A DNA stretch of 64,000 bases. It comes from Fagopyrum homotropicum (taxonomy: Eukaryota > Streptophyta > Magnoliopsida > Caryophyllales > Polygonaceae). How positions within the stretch are numbered: the stretch's first letter is position 1; each line of letters starts with the position of its first letter. The stretch lies in the NCBI GenBank assembly GCA_033239125.1, contig BSWB01000001.1:40583501-40647500 (forward strand), read 5' to 3'. Position numbers and translations under genes: made by a program. The notes under the pieces are model-generated. The model was not told the origin of the DNA, did no database searches, and saw nothing but the letters and a program-made list of their open reading frames with translations. Below are positions 35,696-48,202 of this stretch, piece after piece.

Positions 35696-37437
35696 TGATG
35701 ACATGATTTATAACATTTGATTAGGCACTCGTTTATGTAGTTTTTTCCCTTGTTCATGCATGATTTGACATTAGTTCGTGACATTTACGCTTATTCGAGT
35801 CATATCGTTAGAAAAGATGTCTGCACGAGCTTTTGTCGGTTTTGTAGGTATTTCGGCGATCTTTTGGACGTTATTGACTTACTCGAGGATCAAGCCTCGT
35901 GGCAGTTCATATCCAAAGTTCTGAAGGATTCAAGCTTGGAGCAAAGAAGAACACAAGAGCCCTAGTTGGTGCAAGTCTTGCACCAACTCATGACTTGATG
36001 ATCCAAGGCAAGTTGAAGTAGATGAAAATCTCGGTCCAGGTCAGGAATCTCGGCCTAGATGTTGGCCCGAGATTTATGTCCTGGAAGCTTCGACACTTGT
36101 CACATGATTCCTTTGCTTGACCCTTCACTTACCTTCGGTGGAGTATAAGATTGACATTGCAAGCTGACTTTTGGAGGTTCCCCAATCTCCCTTTCTAGCC
36201 CCTTGTTGGGTGCTCTTGGGACACATTAGATTAGATTGAGTAAATTAAGAGATTTGAGAGTTTTGAAGAGAAGATTGTTGAGGTGTTGTAAGATCCATTT
36301 TGAAGGAACCATTTGGAGTGTTGTAAGACTTGTTTTGAACTCTTATTCAACTAATTTTCTTTGCTTTCATTGCTCTTATCTCATTATCTTTCCATGGATT
36401 GTATGAGTGCTTGCATGATGACTTTTGATCTTAAAATGCATGTTGTTGGCTAAGTAGTTGTGATTTTGGGGTGATGAATAGATGATTATGGCTTGGATGT
36501 TGATAGAATGGACTTGCATGTTAGTTTAGGATGATTTGTGGGCCCGAACCTAGCTCACAGTGAAATCTCAGCCTTTTCTTCATGGTATTTCGGCCGAAGA
36601 TTCTCATTATCCACCCGAGGGTTTGCTTATGTTGTTCGTTTATTGATGAATCTATATGTTATGATGTGAGATTGTTAAAATCCTAGAGTTTCTTGTGTTG
36701 AATCTAGATTAAGGTGACCTAATGTTAGCAAATTAAGTGAGGAATGAGACATTCCCAGTGATTTCCGATCTTATGTACAAATGATGATGAACCCTAGGTA
36801 GTAGAGGTGCCAAAAGCCTTTATTGGATTGAGTGTGCTAGAATTGCTGCATAAGACTTACCTTTTCCGAGACTTACCCGGTAAGGATGGGTTTGACCCTT
36901 AGGTAGTGATCCGGTTGGTGTAGAATTCCCAACCTTAGCTCCTTGAGGCTTACCTGGTAATAGGACTTTGGTGCGGAACTAGTGGAACATGATACCTCCC
37001 CCGTAATTGTTCCCATAGGAGAAACACCCTTTCCCAACAACCGTACTTTGTCCTTATATGTTTAGAAACTTGAGTCCATTGCCCTGACCGGAAATCTTGA
37101 TCTCTAGAATCCGCTTATCTTACATTGATAATATATCTTGTGTTTGTTGTTAGTTTGATTAATAGTCTTGCATGATCTTGATCTTTGATTGACCATCACA
37201 AAACCCAACAAAAAATATCATGATTTTCATTTCTTTATGTCTTTCTCTCTTCTTAGCTTAGATCCGCACTATCCATGATTACTAGTTTGATATAATTTCA
37301 CCTTAGTCTTTGTGTTCGACCTCAGAATACTATCATTGCTACGAAACGACCCATACACTGTGGGTTCACTAGGTAGATTAGGAGATTATATCGAGTTATA
37401 AATTAAAGACTTTAGTGTGCACCTTTTGGAGCGAACA
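35696..37437 (+). mobile_element. Solo-LTR-like insertion A (1.74 kb)
   Basis: The start TGATGACATGATTTATAAC and end CCTTTTGGAGCGAACA match those of B (42820-44581) and C (58146-59911), giving TG...CA termini. The end region carries the ATACACTGTGGGTTC block seen as GTACACTGCGGGTTC in B and C, and ACTTACC(T/C)GGTAA motifs are shared with C. No coding frame of interest, primer site or internal domain is present, so a solo LTR is the simplest reading. The flanks ACTCC and ACCAC do not form a clean duplication. The 3' style recalls Athila/Tat-type gypsy LTRs, but lineage is not certain. Confidence 0.7.
36023..36600. repeat. Palindromic CTCGGCC motif clusters in LTR A
   Basis: The first cluster at 36023-36075 has AAATCTCGGTCC, AATCTCGGCC and GGCCCGAGATTT in both orientations. 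The second at 36562-36600 has GAAATCTCAGCC and the perfect palindrome TTCGGCCGAA at 36589-36598. Confidence 0.7.
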
Positions 37438-39150
37438 ACCACTTTGTAAAGTAGTTTAAAAGACAAAGAAGAAAGAAAGGTGAAAGTTTGGATCTTTGGA
37501 TAGTTCAAAATCATATAATGGAGAATATGAAAGAAAACTGTAGGTATCAATCAAATAAAACAATTTCATAATCCAGATCACCACAACATGCATATAATTA
37601 GGCATCCGTTATAAATTCCATAATATAAAATGTAAGTCATATTATATGGGAGAAAACTTTGTGTGATTGTCATGTAGTCACGTCTTCGCTCGACATACAT
37701 TAATATTGTCACTCATTGATTATCATGTCCTTGAGACGGTGTCTTATATTCACATTCAACTTAACATGGAGGTATGAGAGATACATTGTCACCTAAAGAC
37801 AACATCGTCTTGAAGAACATATAGTAAAGGAGGATTCCAAATACAATAACTCATATAGACAAACATCTCATACATAGATTCAATCCAACGTCATTGATCA
37901 ATGCAGTTGGGCACACAAAACCCTAGAAAATTTAGAATTAGCCAAACATACTTGAAACAAACTCTAAAGCTTTGTTATTGAACGAAAACAAAGCCAATTG
38001 AGCGATCAAAAGAGGGACCTAGTCGAGCAACCTCTACAGCAGAACGGCGGCAAAAAGTTGTGAAGAAGCAAAAGAAAGAGATACTAAAACCTAATGGTTG
38101 AATTCCTTATTTATAGGGTTTTGAGATAGCTTGAAACCCTATTTGTACTTGATCTTATCTTTTAATACGATAAGATCAAAACCAAAAGATAAAATATCCA
38201 ACTAAATGGGCCAAAAGTCTTGCCCTACTTAAAGGTATGAGGGAAAGAAGAATAGACGTTGAACCAATCAAGTCGAGCGGGCTAGTCGAGCAGCTGGTCC
38301 AAAATTTGCTCTATGACTTCCTTGCATCAATGGGAGGTCATTTCAAGGTCACTTGCAGAAGTAAAGGTTGAACGACTTGTATGGGATTCGAGCACCTCTA
38401 CACGTTTTTCAATGTTCTTTACTTTAATCTTGGACCTCCGTCGTTTCTGTCTTGACCTTGACTTCTTTGACCGTAGGGAGATCCTTAGTGTGTGTGAAAC
38501 CATTATGCTATATGTGTATCACTTGTACTCAGCAAATGCCTAGAATGCTTGCAATTATATAAACTAACTAGTATATCACAAAAAAACTATAGGAACAAAA
38601 TTGACCAATAAGATATGTCATTTAGGCCACAAGAGCTCGGGAATGGAATACAATGATGATGGAAAAAGATGTTAAATAGAATGTTATTAATCGACATGTA
38701 GGAGAAAGCGGGCATCCATTTTCATTGAAACTGATCAACTGGTAGCGAAATGCAACGTCTTGGATGATAAGGTTAGATACTTTGAAAAGGGGACTTATCA
38801 GGCCAACTAGTGGTGCAAGTCTAGCGAATCGATGTGTTTCTTTGAGCAATATTTAATTCCTAACTGTCGGATCTTAAAATATTCAGTCTTCACCTCGACT
38901 TCCTTGATCGCATGGATAACCTTAGTGTGTTGTAGACATTTTTTTCTGCACTAGTTCCATTTTAACTCCTGAAAGACCTAGAATGCCTTTATATCATGAA
39001 CACACGAGTAGATAGATCTCAAAAATACAAAAAGGGAAAGAAATATACCATAATATAATACGTATATACTGAGGGTGAAAAAAACGTTAAATTGGATGCT
39101 ATCAAAGTTTAACTACACATTGATTCCATCAAGAAGCTTTCTTTTGGACC
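37438..39150. other. Unassigned region with a diverged direct duplication
   Basis: No gene recognised. 38455-38560 and 38886-38985 are related in the same orientation (GTCTT.ACCT.GACTTC.TTGA.CG, then CCTTAGTGTGT, then GCCTAGAATGC / ACCTAGAATGC), spaced about 430 bp. A minus-strand TATA-like CCCTATAAATAAGG near 38109-38122 is flanked by several GTCGAG motifs (38017-38024, 38271-38297), so part may be another old LTR. Evidence for that is weak. Confidence 0.4.
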
Positions 39151-39302
39151 ATGCCACCCTCTATATAATTTGTCAAACACGGATTCCCATGTTCATGATA
39201 CCTCTAGGAATCTTTGATTTACTATGGCTATGTGATAGTGTTGGAAGTGGAAAAATGAGACTATCTTCCGTGGTGGCTCGAGACCGAGGAACATGACGGG
39301 CT
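39151..39302 (+). pseudogene. LINE remnant, part before RNase H
   Basis: A short in-frame trace WKWKNETIFRGG near 39241-39276 matches the block before RNase H in plant LINEs. The RNase H part resumes at 41268 after an insertion. Heavily decayed. Confidence 0.55.
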
Positions 39303-39311
39303 TTATTAGGG

Positions 39312-41258
39312 TTGAGCATCGGTCCGGACCGCTCAAAACGCACCGCAACCAAACCGCAACCGCAAACCTACAAAACATGGACTGTAAACCGAACCGCCTA
39401 GGTGCGCTTGTGGTTCGGTTCACGGCTAAAGGTAAATGTATATACATGAGAATCAAGACTATCCCAAAGAAGGAGTAGTCCGAAACATCCGTAGTAAACC
39501 ATACAACATCAACACTCTCACCCACCTACTCAGTAGGGATCGAAACAACCATACAAAGCCATCAAGGCATACCCCGACAATCAAATACAAAAATTAACAA
39601 TCATCCAAAATAGCAAACAATTTCAAAAGTTTTAAACTTATGTAATATATAAAATAACAAAGTAACAAACATCCAAAGTACTAAACAAATTCAAATCAAC
39701 AATACAACTTCTCAAAGTTCAAACTTCAAAGTGACAATATCCAAAAAGACCAAAATAAGACCATTGGCCAATGACCATCCAATCATGATTCATCATCCTA
39801 CATGCTCCAAGTCCATGATCCACCACCTATTAACAAATTCAACAATGCAACAAGGCAACAAGCAAATCCATGATCCACCATCTATCAAATGGCCATCCAA
39901 TCATGATTTATCCATCATCCTTTTTTCCTTTTTTTATATCATTGTAAACTCTATCGATAGAAGTACAAGTACTCGGTGGAGTCGGTGTACTAGTACTCAG
40001 AGGTGGTGGGTTCATTGACGGAGGAAACATCTCTTCTTTATTATCATTATCATTTTGAGGACGATAAGAATTTGTTGAGGTAAGTAGAAACATGTGGAGT
40101 AGTTATTAGTAGTAATCGATAATCGAATCCTTTTGATGGTAGTTTTCTTTCTTCCTCCTCTTCAGACTTGGGAGCTCAACATCTATATTAGTATAAAACA
40201 CAATATATAAGTAATACACACAATCATTGAGTGCTCATTGTAGAAAAATGTTACATAATTATATAAAATAAAAGTAATACACACTCCCTAAACAATCACT
40301 AAATACATATACATAATCAGTAAACAAAATCACACAAACTACAAGTAATACACAAATATACTATTACACATATACTCATTGTAGAAACATGTTACATAAC
40401 ACATAGTATCATAATCACAAAATTTTCACTGCACAATCACTAAATAGAATCAAAGTAAATAACACTCACTAAACAAGTAAACAACAAGAAGTGAGGCTTT
40501 GGTGGAATTGATGTTGTTCAAGAACAAACAACAATCACAACAACAAGAAGTGACAATAAAGGAATGAAGAAGAAAGATTAGAAATGAACCTAAGAAAGTG
40601 AGAAGTGAAGATTTGCTTCTTTAGACTTTGGAGTTGAGAGTCAGTACTACTCGGGAGGGTGTGATTAGCTAACATACATAAGGGTAGAGGGACAGGGATG
40701 AGAAACTGAGCGTTTAATCAGGCTGAGAAAAGAGAATCACAACGAAGAAGGAATAAACGAACATGAGACTATGCGAGTAGGGTTGGAAATCACAAAAAAG
40801 AAGAAGAATTAACCTAGCGTTGCCGAAGGAAAGTGGTTTTGCCGTTGCCGGAGAGGACAAATTGACATAGGGCCGGGAACTAAGCAAGTATCTAGAGCGA
40901 CGGACGATGGGAGGGAGGCAGGGAGCTATTGTCGTCGCGATATCGCCGAATTGTGGCTTTGGAGTCGGGAGGGATGAAGGAGTGAGGGACTGAGGGGATG
41001 CAGCTAGGGTTCTGACTCTTCAATTTCAAGTCTTGACTCTTCATTCTTCTTTATTTTAGTAAAACGTTGCGCTTAGAAAAATCGGCAGTTCCTTTTTTCG
41101 GTTTAGAACGTATTTTGCGGTAAGGTTCATCAACCGAGGCGCAAACCACAAACCCTAAATTTAGGGACTGCTAAACAAACTAGGCAGATGCGGTTTGGTT
41201 TCGGTTCAAATCAAAAAGTACGGATTAGTTGAGATTATCTGAACCGCCCGATCTTCCA
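39312..41258. mobile_element. hAT-like non-autonomous insertion (1.95 kb) in LINE remnant
   Basis: A 9-bp direct repeat TTATTAGGG at 39303-39311 and 41259-41267 flanks it (an 8-bp hAT duplication with one shared base). Ends are imperfect inverted repeats: TTGAGCATCGG and TGGAAGATCGG. Both ends have many CCGCAACC/AACCGC/GGTTTGG motifs, typical of hAT subterminal DNA. It interrupts a LINE RNase H region whose two halves resume outside. The frames inside are short with no transposase motif. Confidence 0.7.
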
Positions 41259-41267
41259 TTATTAGGG

Positions 41268-41610
41268 AGGGGGTATTCATATCTTGGACCATGTTACCCT
41301 TTGGTTCTTTCATGCTGAATACCGACGGGGCTGTCTTTGTTGAATAAAAAATGCTTTAGTTGGTGGTGTTGTACGCGAATGCAGTGGTAGATGGGTACAA
41401 TGTTTCTTTTTTAGGTTCAATATTTTTTCGGTTCCATCTACCGAATTATGGGGCCTATTTACAAGATTGAAACTTGCTTGGGAGATGGGGATACCGAATG
41501 TAGAAACTGAGAATGGCTCTCAGCTCATGGTCAATGTGGTCAAGAAGAGAATCACGAGAACTCATCCACTGCTTAGCCCCGGTAACGATGTGCTAGGGCT
41601 TCCTCGGTAG
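41268..41610 (+). pseudogene. LINE RNase H remnant
   Basis: The translated trace reads FMLNTDGAVFVE, GGVVRECSGRWVQ, STELWGLFTRLKLAWEMG and VETENGSQLMVNVV. This is the plant LINE RNase H pattern with Asp in NTDGA and Glu in TELWG. An Asp of the usual ExDS motif is replaced (ETENGS). A stop occurs after VFVE. Confidence 0.75.
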
Positions 41611-41639
41611 AGACTGAACCGTCCGATTTTGACACATCT

Positions 41640-42317
41640 ATCATGTAGTAAACTACTGCACTGATCATCTTACTTCTATTGCTTCTAATTTCCCCTTAGG
41701 TTTTCATAAGTTGATTAATCCACCAATGGATATTTTTACACGTGTTGAACAATGATGCTCGAGGTGTGGCAAGTCATTGGCTTATTAGTTGTTAGCTAGT
41801 TTTCGTTAATCAAATAAGCAAGAGCCAGACACATGCATGCCCGTCCCACTTACCAAAACAAGAAGCTTTCTTGTATTTCTAAGTTCAGGAAAAAAAAGGG
41901 GAATAAGATTACAAAGAACTTGATGAAATCCAACAAATTCCTTTATAGAATATAAAGATAAGGACTTGTATGCAACAAGGAGACTAGTGAATCATACCAT
42001 TGAATTAGACGTACATATATGATAAATTGATGTTTTATTCTTCTTTCTAAAGATCCTCTAGTTATGTAGCAGACGTTGGTTTGTTTAAGCAATGCACATG
42101 CTTTAAAGTAAATGTCCTTACAAGAGTAAGTAGCAACACAAGTTAAAGGAAACATAATAGCCGAAGTAGTCTATCAATCAATGGTTGGCTGTAATGAACT
42201 GGAAACTCAAACTATTAGGTCTTTTTTCTTGATAATAAAATTTCCAAACACTAGTATCAAATACACCGCCTTCCTTAATTATCAATAACATTGTAAGAAC
42301 ATAGAAACCTCCACACC
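41640..42317. other. Unassigned region, no gene seen
   Basis: About 680 bp, AT-rich, up to the target duplication of the next element. No repeat or domain recognised. Confidence 0.4.
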
Positions 42318-42322
42318 CAAAA
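42318..42322. repeat. Target-site duplication CAAAA, left
   Basis: CAAAA precedes the LTR start TGTAACACC here and follows the LTR end ATTACA at 57030-57034. It ties the two outer LTR edges to one insertion event despite nested insertions. Confidence 0.85.
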
Positions 42323-42819
42323 TGTAACACCCTGAATCTGCAAGACTCGAGGCGTCACTGGGTTAGGATCTCACAGTAGATCCTGACCTTAGCCTGACAA
42401 CAAGTTCACTAGATCTTACAACAAGGCACAAATAGATTAAAACCAAAACATTAAACTAGATAAATATATACAACAAAGGTTTAAAAATGTGCCGCTAAGT
42501 ACAAAACAACAATCCATACATATACAAAATATCCCAAAATCTCTTGCATCATCCTAGAGTACGGAAGCCCTCAGCGAATCATCCATATGGCTCACTCTGT
42601 AGTCATTTTAACCTGCAGATCATCTACAACACGGTATAAACCGTTAGCTAACTATTCATATATAAGATAATGCATAAGCACAAACACAAATCATGAAATC
42701 ATAAACACATAATCACGTTATCACACATTTACCCGTTTAATTATCTTCAAGGTCATACACTCAAGGTATATATATATAGATGAAAATATGTGACACGAGG
42801 AATATATCATCCTCGCCTC

Positions 42820-44581
42820 TGTTAGCATGAAATATTGTGATATTTTAGGCACGTTTTCTAAACGTATTTGATTCATATTCGATAGTCTTTGATTGAACTT
42901 TGTGCATATGTGAGCTAGTATTACCTATATTGTCGATATGAATGTCTACACTAGTTCTATGTTGATTTTAGGTGATTTGGAGCTATTTCCGAACGGAATC
43001 GAACAAAGGAGAGTTGAGTTGATATGTCCATGGATTGAGGACATTCTTTGGAAGAAAATTGGAGTTTTAGCTTGAGGAATGCACGAGTTTAGGGAAGAAT
43101 CACGTTCTTGCCCTAAACCACGCTCTAAATTACGACCGTATCATGTTCCACGTTCAATTCCACGACCGTGGATTTAGAGTCAGAAATTCATGTTCATTCC
43201 AGAGGATTACACGGCCGTGGAACATATGGTGCAAACCGTATTTGTTTCCACGCTCTAAATTACGGTCGTGGATCACTTCCACGACCGTGATCTTGGCGAA
43301 TCTTTTCGCCACACTTTGAAGCCACGATCTTTTAAAGATTGGGCCGGGCCGACATTTTGCCCTGCACTATAAAAAGACGGACGAAGCAAGATTCCGTCAT
43401 CGACGCTTAACCCCCCGCTTACCCTCATTCATCAACGCTTAGACACGCTTACACTTCGCTTGGCTTGCTTGGAATCATTGACATCTCTTTGGGAGATCGA
43501 AGTTCGTGTTTGGCAATTCCTCTAATCTCGCACTTTTGGTGGAGATTGCTGTTGAGATCTCCGGATTGGCGGAAGATCGAAGTTCTTGGAAGATTTTGCA
43601 AGAAGATCTCTCTTCTTGTTTAGGTTTGATTTGGAAAACGGATTGACATCCCGTTTTCTCTTCTTTCCTAAGGTGGTGATTGGTTGTTTTACTTTGAATC
43701 TTTTGACATTACTTGTTCTCTTTGTGACTTTGAGATTGAATTGAAGATTATTGAAAGTTCTTGAAAGTTTTCATCTTTTTATCTTTTAATTCTTGAATTG
43801 ATATCAACATGACTGTTATTGGCTAAAAACCCTTAACAATTCTAAGGTGAAGGGTTGATAGTTGTGGCTTAGATGATGATAGATCGATCGCAAACAGATT
43901 AGACCCTGAGAGTTAGAGAGACTCGCCGACAACCCTAAATTACGGTCTGTTCTTGAGTCCACGGCCGTGGAACCTCAAGAACTAACCGTGATTTCCCTTA
44001 AGTCTACGAACCTGCTTTTACTTTAATCTAAAGTTAAAGATTTGCTTTAGCTTAGTTTAGACTTGTCTTTTCTAGGTGGTAGTGAAGCCTCAACAACCTC
44101 TACCTCGATTGTGAGTGTCAAAACCTCAATCGGTTAAGTTAGTCTTGATCCTTGGGTTATAAGTTTGGGTATTTGACACTAATTCTCATCTCTAGAATCC
44201 TTCTATATTGAGCCTCAACAACCTGTATAGATAGTGCCTTGTAGGTGAGTTATATAAGGTTTTTGGAACTTCACCGTACGATTACCTTACATTAGTATAC
44301 CTTTGCATATCTCAACTCTGTCTTTACGTCATTAAGTATATCTTGAATCGATTGCCACAGCTAGATACCTGGATCTTTAGGATTGTTGTTTTCCCAATAA
44401 TTCGAAAAGCTCTTACGTTTACTCGCTTGATAACCTACAACTGGATTTAACCCCCCAAATCCCTGTGTTCGATACTCTGGAATTCTTGCTTAACTATATC
44501 GATCCGTACACTGCGGGTTCGCTGCTTGATTCTAGTTTTATAAATTTAAAACTTATTTGCACACACCTTTAGGGGCGAACA
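42820..44581 (+). mobile_element. Solo-LTR-like insertion B (1.76 kb)
   Basis: Termini TGTTAGCATG and GGGGCGAACA match the A and C family. The flanks GCCTC and ACCTC are a 5-bp duplication with one mismatch, and the host LTR continues on both sides. A TATA box (CTATAAAAAG) lies near 43367. Two clusters of CACGGCCGTG-type palindromes occur at 43160-43290 and 43951-43980. The GTACACTGCGGGTTC block near 44507 can fold CCCG/CGGG-like. There are no internal domains. Confidence 0.82.
43160..43980. repeat. CACGGCCGTG palindrome clusters in LTR B
   Basis: CCACGACCGTGG at 43160-43171, CACGGCCGTG at 43210-43219, GGTCGTGG and CCACGACC around 43264-43285, and CCACGGCCGTGG at 43959-43970 with the outer arms TCTTGAG/CTCAAGA extending it. 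Confidence 0.85.
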
Positions 44582-44844
44582 ACCTCTAGGTACCATATCC
44601 ATCTGGAGTAGTATCGGCACACTTCCCGTGTACCCTAAGAGAGTGGTGAAGTGTCCATCCGTATACCAGTACTGGCCTGACCACAGAGAACCTCCTAGAC
44701 TCCTTACAAGATGAAAGGGAAAGGTTATCACTATCACTGCAAGGGGGCTATCCAATAAAACATAGGTCGGTAGTACTCAACATCGCACGCTATAACGCAT
44801 ATAAAAAACACCACTCATGCATACATCCAATATAGGAATGATAT

Positions 44845-44869
44845 CTAAGTAAGTCCTACGGACTTACCT
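44845..44869. promoter_or_regulatory. Conserved LTR dyad with splice-donor-like core
   Basis: CTAAGTAAGTCCTACGGACT followed by TACC forms a stem of about nine pairs with a 3-base loop. On the element (minus) strand it reads GGTAAGTCCG, a consensus 5' splice donor. The same dyad is found at 5561-5585, 50481-50505 and 63354-63379 in related but diverged LTRs. Function is inferred only. Confidence 0.55.
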
Positions 44870-46643
44870 CAATCTCAAGAAAACTTCAACCACGATTAAC
44901 TCTGATCCGGAGGATAGCACTGCCTAATAACAAGGCATAAAGAGATATCAAATCTCCTATCAATCAAATGGGTCACACCTAGACCCAAGGGATCCATAAG
45001 GATCATAATCAACCTATAAGCCTCACAACCAACTAAACCTCAATATTTCAACATAACTCACAATTCCCTTAAATCTCAAGGTAGAATCTAATCAACATTC
45101 CTCAATATCAATTCTAATCTTAATTTAAACAATTAACCTTTAATTAATTAAATAAAAATTTTCAGAATAACGTTTTGCCCGCAGGAAAATTTTAAACCCA
45201 CCTATCATCAGCTTTCATCCAACAAACAACCCATAAACACCAGAATAATATAACGACCATAATGGAATTTCTAATCATCCATTTTGACAAGCCACAGGTC
45301 AATTTAGGCCAAATCGCAATACGGAAAACGAATAAATTCATAACTTATTCGTTACTAACCCGATTGACGATTTGAAAGAAGATTCAGAATCACAATGACG
45401 CAGACTACGCATGGACAACATAAAATTCCTTGGAATCTGAGCGACGGACCCATCCTGGTGACATATATGCTCGACCAGATCTTCATATGCTCGGAAATGC
45501 AGAAACTCGGTACCGATATGAAGAGAGGAATCCAGAAACTCAAACGGAATTGAAATCGGATTAGTAGTGGAGATTAGATATGAGTTTGAAGGTTGAGAGA
45601 AATCAGAGATTTTACGAGGAAACGTGAAAGGAAATGAATTAATAAACGATTTTCCGCTATTTATAGCGAAGACGATAATTATCCTTTAGCGAAGTCGATA
45701 ATTATCCTTTAACCGATCCAAAGGCGGGTTGATTCCCCTTCTCCAAACTTCTCAAAATTGGAATAATAATATGGAATATTGTATTGATAATTATTCCACA
45801 ACTACCTCGAAAAACGTGTATTCCCAAACCGTCTTTCTTAGCCGTTAAGAAAGGAAATAGCGACTCTTTTGGCCGGTTTGCCTTTCCATGTTATTTGATA
45901 TCTAGGACATGTCCGATGTCCTGATCATTTTTCTCAACTAAATTTTTATTAATTGGAGCTCCCAAATGCTCCAAATAACACCGGAGGGTAAAAATAATTA
46001 CCCGAGGGAAAAAGTGAAAAATTTCTCATAAGCCCAAAATTACGCCAGGAACATAACAATGGGACTGATACTCATCACTTACGCAATATTCGCAAGTTAT
46101 GAGTCAATTACTATCAATGATTAAGTTAACCAACATTGATTAGAATTCGGAATTCCTAGCTATTACATCACACAGCCCTTAAGAAAAAGTTTCATCCCGA
46201 AACTTGAATAATTCCTAAATCCTCTCGGACCCATACACCGAGGTATAAACACTCTCTCTATCGGAGGTATCACATCTCTGTTCAAAGGTATCAACCTAGA
46301 ACACTCAATTACCTCAAAACACAGCATGGAAGGATCACCAACTCCAACAACAAGATCATAACGCTATCCAAATGCATAGAGGAAAATCATCTCTAGCCAA
46401 CCTATAACCACATCACAACGCATAGAGGAAAACCATCTCCAACCAAACCGTACACAAAATGCGGGGCGTGGAGGAAAACCATCTCCATTCAAACTTTCTC
46501 CATAAACAACAGCATGGAGGAATAACCATCTCAAGCTAAACCCTAATCACAACTCAATAGCATGGAGGAAGAACCACCTCCAGCTCTAAACACAGCTCGC
46601 GCTAGCAAACAAGATCTAATAAGATCGTAGGCATACATCACAA

Positions 46644-47204
46644 CTAGCACGAAAACACATCAAAACACATAAGCACATAATCATAACACATACCAAAATA
46701 ACAATAATATCTACTCATCGATCCTACAAGTGCATCTATCTCGGCATAGAACTCTAGATAGTTCCTCTCGATACTATCCTCTATCTCCCATGTGGCCTCA
46801 TCAGGTTCTTGTCTCGACCACTGTATCCTCGCATAGGAATGTCCTTCGAACGCAGGCATCTCACAAGTTCTCGTCTCGAACATTGTATCCTCCAGCGTCT
46901 GGATGGTCCTATCCGACTGACCATTTGCCTGAGGATGAAATGCAGTGGTGAAGTGTAGACTCGTCCCCAAGGTAATCTGAATCTGCTGCCAAAACCTCGA
47001 GGTGAATCGTCCATCTCGATCTGAGACGATCGTCCTCGGTACACCATGGAGTCTTATTATTTGTCTAGTGAACTCCTCAGCCAATCGACATACTGGCCAC
47101 GTCTCCCGTATAGAGATGAAACGTGTTGTCTTCGTCAGTCTGTCAACCACAACCCAGATGGCATCGAAGCTCCTGCTCGGCCTCAAACCTATCACAAAGT
47201 CCAT
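46644..47204 (-). pseudogene. gypsy integrase core fused to chromodomain trace
   Basis: The frame shows MDFVIGLRPSRSFDAIWVVV, then DRLTK with the first Asp (residue 21), LHGVPRTIVSDRDGRFTSRF with the second Asp (62), and FHPQANGQSDRTIQTLED. The residue at the catalytic Glu place is Asp98. Directly after LEDTMFE the sequence jumps to RIQWSRQEPDEATWEIED, a chromodomain-like C-terminus, so several hundred bases of the integrase C-terminal part are missing. Integrase joins cDNA to chromosomes; this one is internally deleted and altered. Confidence 0.88.
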
Positions 47205-47337
47205 GGAGATGTCCTCCCACTTCCACTGCGGGGCAGTGGGTGGATTCTCCTCCTGGTCTACAATGTTCTATCGTGATTTGTTAACAGGTCGCACATTGAG
47301 CGACAAACCTGGCAACATCGGGCTTCAACCCTCCCCG

Positions 47338-47523
47338 CTAGTATGAACGTTTCACATCCTGATACATCTTACTCGCACCTGGGTGCACTGAGTAAGATGT
47401 GGAGTGATCCTCTTGTAAGATCCTCTGTCTCAGATCTGCATCAGCGGGTACACAGACGCGGTCGCGACGTCTCATCACTCCATCTACTCCTATGGAGAAT
47501 TGCGGTGCCTCACCACGAGACAT
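47338..47523 (-). pseudogene. gypsy integrase H2C2 zinc region
   Basis: The frame shows FSIGVDGVMRRRDRVCVPAD, ILQEDHSTSYSVHPGASKMY and QDVKRSY. These are the His residues and flanks of the H2C2 finger upstream of integrase. The Cys pair falls in another frame. Confidence 0.82.
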
Positions 47524-47679
47524 CCTATCTCGTATCCTCGCCAGCTTCGTGCGGGTCCCCTACTTTAGCTGGATCTCTCCCAACAGATCAGGTAGAACCT
47601 CTAAGGTACTCAACTGGACATCCTCATCAGGAAACTAGATGTCCATCTCGAGCCACGCTAGATCTTTCTGCAACTGAGG

Positions 47680-48021
47680 CTAAACTGTCAGTCTCGCAAT
47701 CGCCTTCTCTCGAGGCATCTTCCTGCTCAAGGCGTCGGTGGCAACGCTTGCCTTCCTTGGATGGTACAAAATCACAAGGTCAAAATCCTTGATCAACTCA
47801 AGCCACCTACGTTGGCGGTTATTCAATTCCTGCTGCGTGAAAATATACTTCAAACTCTTATGGTCTGTGACGATTTGGCATGTAGCGCCATACAAGTAAT
47901 GTCTCCAGATCTTCAAAGCATGAACTACCGCTGCCAACTCCAGATCATGAGTTGGGTATTTCTCCTCATACGTCTTCGACTGTCTAGACGCATTTGCAAT
48001 CACTCTACCAAGCTGCATCAA
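47680..48021 (-). pseudogene. gypsy RNase H
   Basis: The frame shows RQSKTYEEKYPTHDLELAAV, HALKIWRHYLYG, VTDHKSLKYIF, RRWLELIKDFD and YHPRKASVATDALSRK. Glu of HDLELAAV and Asp of TDHKSL are kept. Continuous with RT in the intact family; here a frame break lies near 48020-48200. Confidence 0.88.
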
Positions 48022-48202
48022 AACGCACCCTAAGCCTAGCTTGGATGCGTCATTGTAGACTACAAAGTCCTCTGTGCCTTCCGGCTGCGCTAATATGGAG
48101 CGGGAGTCAGACGTCTCTTCAGCTCCTCAAAACTCTTATTACACGGCTTGGACCATACAAACCGGGTAGTCTTCCTCAACAAGTTGGTGAGTGGACGGGC
48201 AA

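Larger units (their letters stand above)
42323..46167 (-). mobile_element. 3' LTR of gypsy element, split by solo LTR B
   Basis: TGTAACACC start at 42323; ATTACA end at 46167 beside a purine tract whose plus strand reads CACAGCCCTTAAG and then AAGTTTCATCCCGAAACTT. Removing B (42820-44581) leaves about 2.08 kb. It contains the conserved dyad AAGTAAGTCCTACGGACTTA at 44848-44867. Confidence 0.88.

Noticed and set aside
37438..38700. A fifth member of the palindromic LTR family on the minus strand
   Set aside because: A TATA-like site and GTCGAG motifs are suggestive, but the family termini were not found.
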